Source: Porticoccus sp963925605 (lineage in GTDB: Bacteria > Pseudomonadota > Gammaproteobacteria > Pseudomonadales > Porticoccaceae). Taken from it: a stretch of 50,077 nucleotides of DNA. The notes below the pieces were generated by a model. The model saw nothing but the letters and a program-made list of their open reading frames with translations. It did no database searches and had not been told where the DNA came from. Positions 1-8,399 of this stretch are shown here, one piece after another (within the stretch, counting starts at the first letter, position 1; every line of letters begins with the position of its first letter). Both the position numbers and the translations under genes were made by a program. The stretch spans positions 1-50,077 of the forward strand of contig CAWURY010000020.1 in the NCBI GenBank assembly GCA_963925605.1, written 5' to 3'.

Positions 1-1
1 C

Positions 2-490
2 GAAGTAAGCGTTATTGCCAGAAAAGTGGGCATAGGGGCAGTGAAATATGCAGACCTAAGCAAGACTAGAACCAATGATTATATTTTTGACTGGGACTCC
101 ATGCTTAGCTTTGAAGGGAACACCGCACCCTACCTTCAATATGCCTATACCAGAATTTACAGTATTTTTCAGAAAGCTGGCATCAAAACAAACAATGTCA
201 CTGGAAATGTCAATATAGTCGCCGAGCAGGAAAAAAATCTAGCCCTCAAGCTTCTTTGTTTCGGTGAAATCTTAGATCAAGTGGCCGACCAAGGATTCCC
301 TCATATTCTATGCAATTATCTTTATGAAATAGCTAGTTTATATATGATCTTTTATGAGCACTGCCCAATACTTAAAGAAAATGTTGAACTACAAACAAAA
401 AATAGTCGTTTAATTCTATCTAAGGTGGCATCACTTACATTAGCGAAAGGTCTTGATCTGCTTGGTATAGAGGTTATGGAGAAAATGTAG
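2..490 (+). CDS. argS: Arginyl-tRNA synthetase, C-terminal part (5' end outside window)
   Basis: Class I aminoacyl-tRNA synthetase that charges tRNA-Arg in the cytoplasm. Only the last 162 codons are present; the frame is open from base 2, so the gene enters from the left edge. The ArgS-specific segment VGIGAVKYADLSKTR followed by DYIFDWD and EGNTAPYLQYAYTR is visible, then the all-helical anticodon-binding (DALR) domain with its usual ending GLDLLGIEVMEKM. The catalytic HIGH-type motif lies outside the window. It converges on der with only 19 bases between the stop codons. The family assignment is secure; the true start cannot be seen. Confidence 0.95.
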   Translation, partial: EVSVIARKVGIGAVKYADLSKTRTNDYIFDWDSMLSFEGNTAPYLQYAYTRIYSIFQKAGIKTNNVTGNVNIVAEQEKNLALKLLCFGEILDQVADQGFPHILCNYLYEIASLYMIFYEHCPILKENVELQTKNSRLILSKVASLTLAKGLDLLGIEVMEKM

Positions 491-499
491 CGATAACAC

Positions 500-528
500 A
501 AGGCGACCTTTATTTTTTCTTTTTAACG
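500..528 (+). terminator. Weak terminator-like hairpin after argS
   Basis: A short AAGG-cga-CCTT stem (500-510) is followed on the plus strand by a T-rich run ending near 525. The stem is only 4 bp, so this is a weak candidate for an argS intrinsic terminator; it overlaps the der stop codon. Confidence 0.25.
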
Positions 529-1907
529 TAGCTCATTAATCTTCTTTTTTTCGATACCTGTCTAGCTGTCAACTTATTTTTTTTGCCTTCGTAAGGATTT
601 TCACCGGATCGATATTCAATTTTAATTGGCGTCCCGTGCAACTCAAGAGCCTTGCAGAAAGTTTTCTCTAGGTAGCGACTGTAATGTTTTGGGATTTCTT
701 CTACTTGGTTTCCATGAATCACTATGATTGGTGGATTTTTACCACCAGCATGAGCATAACGCAGCTTAATGCGTCGGCCCCTAATCAGCGGTGGCTGATG
801 ATGGGTCACGGCATCCTGCAGAATCAAGGTCAATCTGTTGGTGCTTAACTTATCTGTTGCCGAAGCATAGGCGTTCTCTATCGATTGATACAAATGTCCT
901 ACGCCGGTCCCATGAAGAGCAGAAATAAAATGTAAGTCAGCAAACCCTACAAAATGTAATCGACGCTCTAGCTCAGACTTAATACGTTCTTTGTCGTAGA
1001 GCTCCAAGCCATCCCACTTGTTTACTGCCAAAACTAAGGCTCGACCTGAATCAACTATTGTGCCCATTAGGTGCATGTCTTGATCTACTAGCCCTTCACG
1101 AGCATCAATAAGCAACACGACAACATTAGCGTCATCTATGGATTGCAGGGTTTTGACGATTGAGAATTTTTCTACCGTAAGAGAGATATTCTTACGCCGT
1201 CGAATTCCAGCAGTATCAATTAGAGTATACTTTTTGTCTTCCCTTTCATACTCAATGTAGATACTGTCTCGAGTCGTGCCAGGCTCGTCAAAAACCACCA
1301 CTCGATCTTCGCCCAAAATTCTATTTACGAGGGTAGATTTTCCAACATTAGGCCTACCTACAATAGCAATTTTGATCCCGCGTTCTTTGCTGTTAGCGCT
1401 ATCTGATGAATCAATCTCAGAAAATGGCTCCAAAACATCACTCATTAGCGACCTAACACCGCGGCCATGAGTTGCCGTCGTAGGGTAAACATTCTTTAAA
1501 CCTAGCTCAAAAAATTCTGCAATAGCAACATCTGGGTTAACGCCATCTATTTTATTGGCAACCAAATAAACTATACGTTCCTGTTCTCTCAAATACTTAG
1601 CTAGCTGCAAATCTACAGGGGTAAGGCCAGCCTTGCTGTCCACAATAAAGAGCACGGCATCAGCTTCTTTTATAGCCTGCATGGATTGCTCTGCCATAGC
1701 AGAATCAATACCCTCCTCCGTTCCAGTGATACCGCCCGTATCTATCAGCATAAATCTTCTCCCCAGCATCTCTCCTTCACCATACTTGCGGTCACGGGTC
1801 AGGCCAGGATAGTTTGCCACTAGGGCATCTCGGGTCTTCGTCAACCGATTGAATAGCGTTGATTTTCCTACATTTGGACGGCCCACCAAGGCAAATACCG
1901 GAATCAT
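510..1907 (-). CDS. der: Ribosome-assembly GTPase Der (EngA)
   Basis: Essential double-GTPase that binds the 50S subunit during its maturation. The 465-residue product has two tandem G domains. The first has the P-loop GRPNVGKS at residues 9-16, DTGG near 57 and NKID near 120. The second starts at about residue 180 with another GRPNVGKS, DTAGIRRR and NKWD. A C-terminal KH-like domain follows, ending in a Lys/Arg-rich tail (SKKRRLMSYVKKKK) typical of Der. Length is close to the family norm. It starts with ATG at 1907. It lies downstream of bamB in the usual order, but a terminator-like hairpin at 1947-1981 separates the two, so der may need its own promoter; I see no convincing one. Confidence 0.97.
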   Translation of the reverse strand: MIPVFALVGRPNVGKSTLFNRLTKTRDALVANYPGLTRDRKYGEGEMLGRRFMLIDTGGITGTEEGIDSAMAEQSMQAIKEADAVLFIVDSKAGLTPVDLQLAKYLREQERIVYLVANKIDGVNPDVAIAEFFELGLKNVYPTTATHGRGVRSLMSDVLEPFSEIDSSDSANSKERGIKIAIVGRPNVGKSTLVNRILGEDRVVVFDEPGTTRDSIYIEYEREDKKYTLIDTAGIRRRKNISLTVEKFSIVKTLQSIDDANVVVLLIDAREGLVDQDMHLMGTIVDSGRALVLAVNKWDGLELYDKERIKSELERRLHFVGFADLHFISALHGTGVGHLYQSIENAYASATDKLSTNRLTLILQDAVTHHQPPLIRGRRIKLRYAHAGGKNPPIIVIHGNQVEEIPKHYSRYLEKTFCKALELHGTPIKIEYRSGENPYEGKKNKLTARQVSKKRRLMSYVKKKK

Positions 1908-1946
1908 TTATTTAGCTCAATATGTTAATTTACTATAGTCAGCAAT

Positions 1947-1981
1947 AAAAAATGCCGCCCACTAGAAACAGTGGCGGCATT
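1947..1981 (-). terminator. Intrinsic terminator between bamB and der
   Basis: On the minus strand a GC-rich hairpin (arms 1951-1963 and 1969-1981, about 12 bp with one bulged base, loop near TTTCT) is followed at once by a run of T residues (1952-1947). There is no T-run on the other side, so it acts on transcription coming from bamB towards der. It would end or attenuate the hisS-yfgM-bamB transcript. Confidence 0.75.
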
Positions 1982-2006
1982 CTACACGAAAAAAACAACG
2001 ATTATA

Positions 2007-3209
2007 TTATTTCAGCTTATATGCACTGACAGTACCATCGTTATCTAATACATAAAGAATATCTTCATTTTCAATCATAGAGGCACTTACGCCGCGCCTA
2101 TCCACTCTAATTCGACCCAAAAAGTCCCCCTCTTCTTGAGACAGGATATGTAAATATCCTTCAGAATCTGCAACTAACAAATATCCATCAACAACCAAAG
2201 GAGGACCAAGATCTCTATACTTCAAAGAAGTATTAACCCAAGAAATAGCTCCGCTGGCTTGATCCATTGCAACGATCTTGTCGCTTGTTTTAACGATGTA
2301 AATATGGCCTCCACCATAAGCAGGACCAAGAACACTACTGGTATCTTGATACCACAAGGCCCTTCCGGTTTTGTCAATAGCCGCAATCCTGCCTTGATGG
2401 CTTGCGGCATAAACGATATCTCCAACCAACAAAGGATCTCCGTCAATATCTACCATTTTGTCTAACTCTGAGCGACCCCTGGGTATCCCAATGCGGTGCT
2501 CCCAAATCGGGTCCCCTGTAGCAGCAGCAAAGGCATAGAGTTTACCTGTAGAGAAGCCAGCAATAACAATATTTCCCCTCACTACAGGGGCACTTGTTCC
2601 TCGAAGTGTTAATATTGGAACCTCAACTTCATGTTGCCACCGCATCTCACCATTCTGAGCATCAAGACCGTAAATGCGTCCATCTTGCGATTGTGCAACA
2701 ACAATATCTCCGTTGCCTGAGGGTGCAGAAAGGATTTCGCTAGATGTTTTCACTTGCCAGTTTACAGCCCCATTTTCAGCATTAAGTGCAATAACATCGC
2801 CATCCTCGCTGCCAACAAAAATTTGCTCGCCACCAATACCAACACCTCCACCTAAAGGAAGATCTAGGTTTACTTTCCATATTGTTTTACCGGAACTGGC
2901 ATCAAGAGAAACCACACGACCATTTTTATCAGCAACATAGATTTTGCCTTCTGAGAAAACAGGTCTTAGCCCGAATCCAGCCGCATCATAGTTGCCAACT
3001 ACACTCGAAGACCATAATTTTACGGGGTTTACTTTTTGATCTACATTAAACAATTTGGTGGGCTTTGATTTCTGTATTGCTGCCTCTTCTTCCGGGTGAT
3101 CGTATCCAGGGACTAGCGCCTCAACAGCCTGCCACTGCTCTTGCGCCGTAGACCACAATCCACAACCCGACAATATAATCATAATCGTGGCGAGTAATCC
3201 TATCTTCAT
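2007..3209 (-). CDS. bamB: Outer-membrane assembly lipoprotein BamB
   Basis: Periplasmic lipoprotein of the BAM complex that helps BamA insert beta-barrel proteins into the outer membrane. From the ATG at 3209 the 400-residue product begins with a lipoprotein signal (MKIGLLATIMIILSGCG; lipobox LSGC, acylated Cys about residue 15). An eight-bladed PQQ-type propeller follows, seen as repeated units such as GRVVSLDASSGKTIWK, GDVIALNAENGAVNWQ and GRIYGLDAQNGEMRW. A TTG codon lies just upstream in frame, but the ATG overlaps the yfgM TGA by one base (TGATG), which implies translational coupling and decides the start. The pairing with yfgM is the standard arrangement. Confidence 0.96.
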   Translation of the reverse strand: MKIGLLATIMIILSGCGLWSTAQEQWQAVEALVPGYDHPEEEAAIQKSKPTKLFNVDQKVNPVKLWSSSVVGNYDAAGFGLRPVFSEGKIYVADKNGRVVSLDASSGKTIWKVNLDLPLGGGVGIGGEQIFVGSEDGDVIALNAENGAVNWQVKTSSEILSAPSGNGDIVVAQSQDGRIYGLDAQNGEMRWQHEVEVPILTLRGTSAPVVRGNIVIAGFSTGKLYAFAAATGDPIWEHRIGIPRGRSELDKMVDIDGDPLLVGDIVYAASHQGRIAAIDKTGRALWYQDTSSVLGPAYGGGHIYIVKTSDKIVAMDQASGAISWVNTSLKYRDLGPPLVVDGYLLVADSEGYLHILSQEEGDFLGRIRVDRRGVSASMIENEDILYVLDNDGTVSAYKLK

Positions 3210-3904
3210 CAATGCTCTTCTCCAGAGAGATTTTTATCTGTATCAGATGCGGCAGGAGTTACCTGGTTGAGTTTTAATCTCAACACCTGAATATGAGAAC
3301 TGTCATGCTCCAAAGACTGACTCAAAGACTGCAAGTAAAAATTATATGCAGAAACTTTATCTTCTTTCATTAGATGAAAATCACCTTGGGTTTCGGAGTA
3401 AGCAGAAGCCATGGTGCCGGCATCAATATCGCCTATCATAGTCAATGCAAGATCTATATTTCCCCGTGAAGCTTCAATTCTTGCTAGGCGAAGCTTTATG
3501 ACAAGCTCAAGTCCTTCGTCTGCGTCATTTAATGCCCATTTCAGTTCTCCGGCTGCTGCGTCTAGATCATTTTTTTCAACAAAAATTTTCGCCATAAGCA
3601 GCGCTGCATAGCGTGCATATTGACTACTACTAAAGGAACTTTTCAGCTGGGAAGCCAACCCTGCGACTAACTGATACTGAGTATCATCTAATGTTTGATT
3701 GGGGGAAACCAGTGCGATTTCCATCATTTGCTGATATAACACTGATGCCTCTTCTGCTTGAGTCTGCTGTCTCTCTTTATAAAAAACTGAACCAAAATAT
3801 CCCCCTATCGAAAGAGCAACAACAGTAATGGCAATAACTCCGTACTCTCGCCACCATTTCTTTAAATTCTCCAGCTGTTCTTCATCACTAAGATGCTCTG
3901 CCAC
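3209..3904 (-). CDS. yfgM: YfgM-family membrane-anchored TPR protein
   Basis: Ancillary inner-membrane protein known in E. coli to associate with PpiD and the SecYEG translocon and to assist periplasmic chaperone traffic. The product is 231 residues: a short cytoplasmic N-terminus (MAEHLSDEEQLENLKKWW), one membrane helix at about residues 21-42 (GVIAITVVALSIGGYFG), then a helical periplasmic region with TPR-like repeats. It sits between hisS (12 bases upstream) and bamB (one-base overlap), the conserved context that supports the call. Sequence similarity in this family is low, so length, topology and position carry much of the evidence. Confidence 0.9.
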   Translation of the reverse strand: MAEHLSDEEQLENLKKWWREYGVIAITVVALSIGGYFGSVFYKERQQTQAEEASVLYQQMMEIALVSPNQTLDDTQYQLVAGLASQLKSSFSSSQYARYAALLMAKIFVEKNDLDAAAGELKWALNDADEGLELVIKLRLARIEASRGNIDLALTMIGDIDAGTMASAYSETQGDFHLMKEDKVSAYNFYLQSLSQSLEHDSSHIQVLRLKLNQVTPAASDTDKNLSGEEH

Positions 3905-3916
3905 GCTTATTCCCCA

Positions 3917-5191
3917 TTAGTTAATTTTAATATTTAGCAATTCAATCAATTCGTCCATAGAAACTGACATCTGAGGCCTGTCTTCACGAAGAAATTTAAC
4001 AGTTAAATTGCCTTCAGCCACCTCATCTTCACCAACAATGACAGCCACTATGGCCCCACTTTTATCAGCTTTTTTCATTTGATTTTTAAGACTGCCGCCA
4101 CCACAGTGATTCTGTAACCTTAAGGCTGGACAGGATCTTCTGATTATCTGCCCCAACTCAAGTGCTTTTGTTCCTACATCGCCAACAGGGATAAGGTACG
4201 CATCTATCTGTCGCGCGATACTATCAGGTAACATGCCTGCTGCGTCAAGAAGCAAAGCCAGTCTCTCCACCCCCATAGCTAGGCCTATTGCTGAGGTACT
4301 CTTACCTCCTAACTGCTCAACCAGCCCATCATATCGACCCCCTGCACAAATTGTGCCCTGCGAACCTAATAGGTTAGTAACCCATTCGAAAACTGTCTTG
4401 CCGTAGTAGTCCAGTCCCCTAACTAATCTTTTGTTGACTACATATGATACGCCGAGCGCATCAAGACTTAAGCAAAGTTTTTTAAAATGCTGCAGGGACG
4501 CATCATCCAAAAAGCCATGTAAATCTGGCGCTTTATTCAATAATAATTGTATTTTTTGGTTCTTGCTATCAAGTATGCGCATTGGATTTGTATGCAAGCG
4601 ACGTTTACTATCTTCATCTAGCTGATCTTGTTTTTCCTCCAGATAAGAAACTAGCGCTTTACGATAGGCATCCCTTGACTGGGTAGTTCCCAACGAGTTC
4701 AATTGAAGTGTAACTACGTCTGTCAGACCTAGTATTTGCCATAACTGCGAGATCATTAAAATAAGTTCTGCATCTATATCAGGACCGTCAAGGCCAAAAA
4801 CTTCCACTCCTATCTGTTGAAATTGTCGTAAACGCCCTTTTTGTGGTCGCTCATGACGAAACATCGGCCCTTGATACCATAAGCGTTGAACTTGATTAAA
4901 GATGAGACCATGCTCTTCGCAGGCCCGAACACAACCGGCTGTGCCTTCTGGACGCAATGAAAGACTGTCGCCGTTGCGATCATCAAAAGAATACATTTCT
5001 TTCTCAACAATATCGGTAACTGCACCTATACTTCTCTTAAAAAGATCCGTTGACTCCAGGATAGGAAACCGTATCTCTCTATAACCATATTGTGACAATA
5101 ACTTGAATATTGAGCTCTCTAAATATTGCCAACAGGAAGAATCGCTTGGCAACAAATCATTCATACCTCGGATTGATTGAATTTTTTTCAT
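3917..5191 (-). CDS. hisS: Histidyl-tRNA synthetase
   Basis: Class II aminoacyl-tRNA synthetase that attaches histidine to tRNA-His; cytoplasmic homodimer. The 424-residue protein shows class II motif 1 near residue 50, motif 2 with the conserved arginine in GPMFRHERPQKGRLRQFQ near 110, the histidine-binding RGLDYYGKTVFEW near 260, and the GMGVERL-like motif 3 (AMGVERLALLL) near 310. The anticodon-binding domain fills the C-terminus. Its ATG overlaps the ispG stop by four bases (ATGA), so the two genes are probably translationally coupled. Confidence 0.98.
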   Translation of the reverse strand: MKKIQSIRGMNDLLPSDSSCWQYLESSIFKLLSQYGYREIRFPILESTDLFKRSIGAVTDIVEKEMYSFDDRNGDSLSLRPEGTAGCVRACEEHGLIFNQVQRLWYQGPMFRHERPQKGRLRQFQQIGVEVFGLDGPDIDAELILMISQLWQILGLTDVVTLQLNSLGTTQSRDAYRKALVSYLEEKQDQLDEDSKRRLHTNPMRILDSKNQKIQLLLNKAPDLHGFLDDASLQHFKKLCLSLDALGVSYVVNKRLVRGLDYYGKTVFEWVTNLLGSQGTICAGGRYDGLVEQLGGKSTSAIGLAMGVERLALLLDAAGMLPDSIARQIDAYLIPVGDVGTKALELGQIIRRSCPALRLQNHCGGGSLKNQMKKADKSGAIVAVIVGEDEVAEGNLTVKFLREDRPQMSVSMDELIELLNIKIN

Positions 5192-6303
5192 GAAGATTTC
5201 ATTATCAAGCTTTCTAGTTGATGGGATTTTTCCGCTGCCTTAGCTCGAATTAACGTCTCAAGCTCCTCGGCTAAATTATTTTGAGATAGTTTTTGGCTAG
5301 GCTTGCCATCTATATATATTAGATTATTTGGAGTGCCTCCAGTTAGTCCAATATCAACCTCTTTTGCTTCTCCAGGGCCATTTACAATGCATCCAATGAT
5401 TGCAACATCCAAGGGGACCGTTATATCCTCAAGTCGGCTTTCAAGTATATTCATGGTATGAATTACATCAAAATTTTGCCTAGAACAACTAGGGCAAGCA
5501 ATAAAATTTATACCTTTACTGCGCAATTTTAAGCTTTTGAGCATATCCCAGCCCACCTTAACCTCTTCTACGGGATCAGCAGCTAGTGACACCCTAATTG
5601 TATCTCCTATACCATCCATGAGCAGCAACCCCAATCCAATAGATGATTTTACAGTGCCGCCCCGCAAACCGCCTGCTTCGGTAATACCGATATGTAGCGG
5701 ATTATCAATCATTTTTGCTATTTTTCGATAAGCATCAACAGCCATAAAAATATCCGATGCCTTAAGGCTCAACTTGAAATTATCGAAATTCATGCTATCT
5801 AGGATTTCTACATGACGCATTGCTGACTCAACTAAGGCATCGGATGTTGGCTCTCCATATTTTTTTTGCAAGTCTTTTTCCAGAGACCCTGCATTCACCC
5901 CAATGCGAAGCGGTATATTTAAATCACGAGCTTTGTCCACGACAGCCTGCACGCGTTTTTCTCTACCTATATTTCCTGGGTTAATTCGCAAACAATCAAC
6001 GCCCAGATCTGCAACACGGAGGGCTATACGATAATCAAAGTGAATGTCAGCCACCAGGGGGACCTCGACCTGCTGGCGTATTTTCCCAAAAGCCTCAGCA
6101 GCTTCCATTGAGGGCACAGAAACACGCACAATATCAGCTCCAGCATTAACAATGCTTTTTATTTGCTGAACTGTAGCGTTAACATCCGTAGTTTCCGTAT
6201 TGGTCATGCTTTGTATTGAGATTGGCGCATCCCCACCAACTGGCACCGTACCTACCATTATTTGACGCGATACTCTTCGCTTAATGGGTGATTTCATATG
6301 CAT
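5188..6303 (-). CDS. ispG: 4-hydroxy-3-methylbut-2-enyl-diphosphate synthase IspG (GcpE)
   Basis: Penultimate enzyme of the MEP isoprenoid pathway, converting MEcPP to HMBPP with a [4Fe-4S] cluster. The 371-residue product has the N-terminal TIM-barrel region (SIQSMTNTETTDV, ADIHFDYRIAL) and the C-terminal cluster domain with Cys ligands in ACPSCSRQ and GCIVNGPGEA, the last followed by the conserved Glu. Alternative ATGs occur at 6303 and 6297 (MHMKS). In relatives rodZ and pilF lie between ispG and rlmN or ndk; here rlmN ends only 22 bases from the ispG start. As an Fe-S enzyme it depends on the isc operon encoded a little further along. Confidence 0.98.
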   Translation of the reverse strand: MHMKSPIKRRVSRQIMVGTVPVGGDAPISIQSMTNTETTDVNATVQQIKSIVNAGADIVRVSVPSMEAAEAFGKIRQQVEVPLVADIHFDYRIALRVADLGVDCLRINPGNIGREKRVQAVVDKARDLNIPLRIGVNAGSLEKDLQKKYGEPTSDALVESAMRHVEILDSMNFDNFKLSLKASDIFMAVDAYRKIAKMIDNPLHIGITEAGGLRGGTVKSSIGLGLLLMDGIGDTIRVSLAADPVEEVKVGWDMLKSLKLRSKGINFIACPSCSRQNFDVIHTMNILESRLEDITVPLDVAIIGCIVNGPGEAKEVDIGLTGGTPNNLIYIDGKPSQKLSQNNLAEELETLIRAKAAEKSHQLESLIMKSS

Positions 6304-6325
6304 TCTAAAATTACCTTGTCATTTT

Positions 6326-7486
6326 TCAGCTAGTCACAAACTTAACAGGCTGCTGTTCATATTGCTGCATGTAACGCTCACTTCGTCTAGTCCTATCATT
6401 TACAGCCCCTGCTAGCTGACCGCAAGCTGCAAAAATATCATCTCCCCGTGTGGTTCTAACAGTAACTATATGTCCCGCCTCCTGAAGTATGTCTCTAAAT
6501 CTGTATAAAGCGGTATTTGTCACTCTTTTATAGCCTGACTGATCAAAAGGATTAAATGGTATCAAATTAATCTTACAGGGAAGACTATTCAGCAGCTTGG
6601 CTAGATCTCGGGCATGCTCATCTCTATCATTAATTCGATCCATTAATGTATATTCTATGGTGATTTTACGGCGAACATCTGGCATTTTATCAAGATAACG
6701 TTGCGCAGAAGCTAACAAGCTAGCGATAGGGTACTTCTTATTTATAGGCACCAACTGGTTACGTAGCTCATCATTAGGCGCATGCAGTGAAATAGCCAAG
6801 GAGACGTCACTTACCTCGGATAACTTATCAATCATGGGTACCACTCCAGAAGTGCTTAACGTTACGCGTCTCTTAGACAAGCCATATGCATTGTCATTTA
6901 ACATCAATCCCATGGCATCAACTACATTGTCAAAGTTTAAAAGCGGTTCCCCCATACCCATCATAACCACATTACTAACAACCCTATTTGCTTTTGGTCC
7001 TAATGAATTAAAAAATTTTGCTGCAATCCACAATTGTCCAATTACTTCAGCGGCAGTAAGGTCTCGACTAAACCCCTGTTTCCCTGTAGCGCAAAAACTG
7101 CAATCTAAGGAGCAGCCAACTTGGGAAGAGATGCATAATGTTCCTCTGTCTTTTTCAGGAATAAAGACAGCCTCAATGCAGTCGCCACCGCTGACACGTA
7201 TAATCCATTTGCATGTACCATCTACAGATTCATGATGACTGACAACTTCAGGTGCCCTAATTTCTGCAATCGCTTTCATTTTTTCACGGAGATTTTTTGC
7301 AAGATTGGTCATCTGATCGAAGTCATCTACACCTATCTGATGAATCCATTTCAGGACTTGAGTCGCTCGAAATGGCTTCTCACCGATACTTTCAAAAAAT
7401 GCTACTAGTTTTTCAGGAGAAAGCCCCAGAAGATTGGTCTTCTGGGGCTTCAAATCAGATTCTTCGTCGACAGACAATAAAGTCAT
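6326..7486 (-). CDS. rlmN: Dual-specificity 23S rRNA A2503 / tRNA A37 C2-methyltransferase RlmN
   Basis: Radical-SAM methyltransferase that makes m2A at 23S rRNA position 2503 and tRNA position 37. The cluster motif CSLDCSFC (CxxxCxxC) follows the conserved LCISSQVG. The C-terminal catalytic Cys is in FAACGQLAG, and VVMMGMGEPLLN and STSGVVP are typical. The reading frame opens upstream at a TTG (7519), but the ATG at 7486 gives 386 residues beginning MTLLSVDEES, close to E. coli RlmN (384), and is preferred. A perfect 13-bp inverted repeat (7421-7450) lies in the early codons and would fold in the mRNA. The [4Fe-4S] cluster links it to the nearby isc genes. Confidence 0.97.
   Translation of the reverse strand: MTLLSVDEESDLKPQKTNLLGLSPEKLVAFFESIGEKPFRATQVLKWIHQIGVDDFDQMTNLAKNLREKMKAIAEIRAPEVVSHHESVDGTCKWIIRVSGGDCIEAVFIPEKDRGTLCISSQVGCSLDCSFCATGKQGFSRDLTAAEVIGQLWIAAKFFNSLGPKANRVVSNVVMMGMGEPLLNFDNVVDAMGLMLNDNAYGLSKRRVTLSTSGVVPMIDKLSEVSDVSLAISLHAPNDELRNQLVPINKKYPIASLLASAQRYLDKMPDVRRKITIEYTLMDRINDRDEHARDLAKLLNSLPCKINLIPFNPFDQSGYKRVTNTALYRFRDILQEAGHIVTVRTTRGDDIFAACGQLAGAVNDRTRRSERYMQQYEQQPVKFVTS
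7421..7450 (-). promoter_or_regulatory. Perfect 13-bp stem-loop inside the rlmN coding start
   Basis: Bases 7421-7433 and 7438-7450 are exact reverse complements separated by four bases. In the rlmN mRNA this folds into a 13-bp stem with a CCAA loop, beginning 36 bases after the preferred ATG and covering the codons for KPQKTNLLGL. No T-run follows, so it is not an ordinary terminator. It could slow translation initiation or elongation, or stabilise the mRNA. The inverted repeat is certain; any function is inference. Confidence 0.6.
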
Positions 7487-7525
7487 GAATATGTACACTC
7501 TAAGCGGTTGTCTTAACAATAATAG

Positions 7526-7951
7526 TTAGCGAGAACAAATTTCATCATCACTAAAAAAATAAGCTATTTCTCGCTGAGCAGAGACCACAGAGTCGGATCC
7601 ATGCACAGCATTCGCATCAATTGAATCAGCAAAATCAGCGCGTATAGTCCCTGATTTAGCTTCTTTTGGGTTAGTTGCCCCCATCAAATCACGATTAACG
7701 ATCACTGCATCATCGCCTTCTAGCACCTGAATAATAACAGGGCCGGAAGTCATAAAATCAACCAAATCAGAGTAAAATGGACGCTCTTTGTGCTCAGCAT
7801 AGAATCCGCCTGCTTTATCTTCAGATAGACATTGCATCTTAGATGCAATAATTTTTAAGCCAGCCTTTTCAAAACGACTGTATATTTCACCAATTACATT
7901 CTTTGCAACTGCATCAGGCTTAATAATAGAAAGTGTGTGCTCAATAGCCAT
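7526..7951 (-). CDS. ndk: Nucleoside diphosphate kinase
   Basis: Transfers the gamma phosphate of ATP to nucleoside diphosphates through a phospho-histidine, supplying all (d)NTPs. The 141-residue protein has the expected length, the N-terminal ERTL-type SIIKPDAV motif at residues 8-15 and the active-site histidine H117 within NAVHGSDS. A strong ribosome binding site (CCGGAGAG) precedes the ATG. It lies 39 bases upstream of rlmN. A 233-base gap separates it from iscX, so it may have its own promoter there. Confidence 0.98.
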   Translation of the reverse strand: MAIEHTLSIIKPDAVAKNVIGEIYSRFEKAGLKIIASKMQCLSEDKAGGFYAEHKERPFYSDLVDFMTSGPVIIQVLEGDDAVIVNRDLMGATNPKEAKSGTIRADFADSIDANAVHGSDSVVSAQREIAYFFSDDEICSR

Positions 7952-8184
7952 TAATTTCTCTCCGGAGATATATTTTTTAATTAGAATAATCAGTGTCCTT
8001 TAATACATCTGACTATTTGATGACAGAACGAGCAATTTTACCCTTGAATACCTTAGGCCACAAGGAGTTAACGCCCTAAGAGAATGAACGCAATAGCCAT
8101 TAAAAAGAAGAATAGTAATATCTGGCAACTAAAGAGAAATAACGCTTAGTCTAATTATTATGCATGGTGAGTTATCAGAAATTT
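7952..8184 (-). other. Intergenic region iscX-ndk
   Basis: 233 bases without a gene. It holds the ndk ribosome binding site next to the start codon. A weak 6-bp stem (CTTAGG/CCTAAG, about 8048-8077) is present, but it has no T-run and is a poor terminator. I see no tRNA, no clear -35/-10 pair and no small reading frame worth calling. It presumably contains the ndk promoter and the end of the isc transcript. Confidence 0.4.
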
Positions 8185-8385
8185 TCATCCCAACTCTTCA
8201 ATCCAGGCAGACTGAATTGCCTCAAGAATTTTTTCACCGCAGCGCTCTGGATCATCATTAAAGCCAGGTAATGCTACAACCCAGTTCCGAAGATCTACAA
8301 AATTAATATAACGCGGATCAACATCCTCATGAACTTCAGATAGCTCGATTGCAATATCCTGAACATCAGCCCATGTTATCGTCAT
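8185..8385 (-). CDS. iscX: Fe-S cluster assembly protein IscX
   Basis: Small acidic protein (66 residues) that binds IscS and iron and modulates ISC cluster assembly, possibly as the bacterial frataxin-like regulator. The family signature is clear: TWADVQDIAIELSE, then HEDVDPRYINFVDL and the W/LPGF...DDP...GEKILEAIQ core, ending in IQSAWIEELG. It is the last gene of the isc operon, 14 bases after fdx, with a good AGAGGGG ribosome binding site. Confidence 0.97.
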   Translation of the reverse strand: MTITWADVQDIAIELSEVHEDVDPRYINFVDLRNWVVALPGFNDDPERCGEKILEAIQSAWIEELG

Positions 8386-8399
8386 ATCATCCCCTCTTT

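Noticed and set aside
8048..8077. CTTAGG/CCTAAG stem downstream of iscX as isc operon terminator
   Set aside because: Six base pairs with a long loop and no following T-run; too weak to call.
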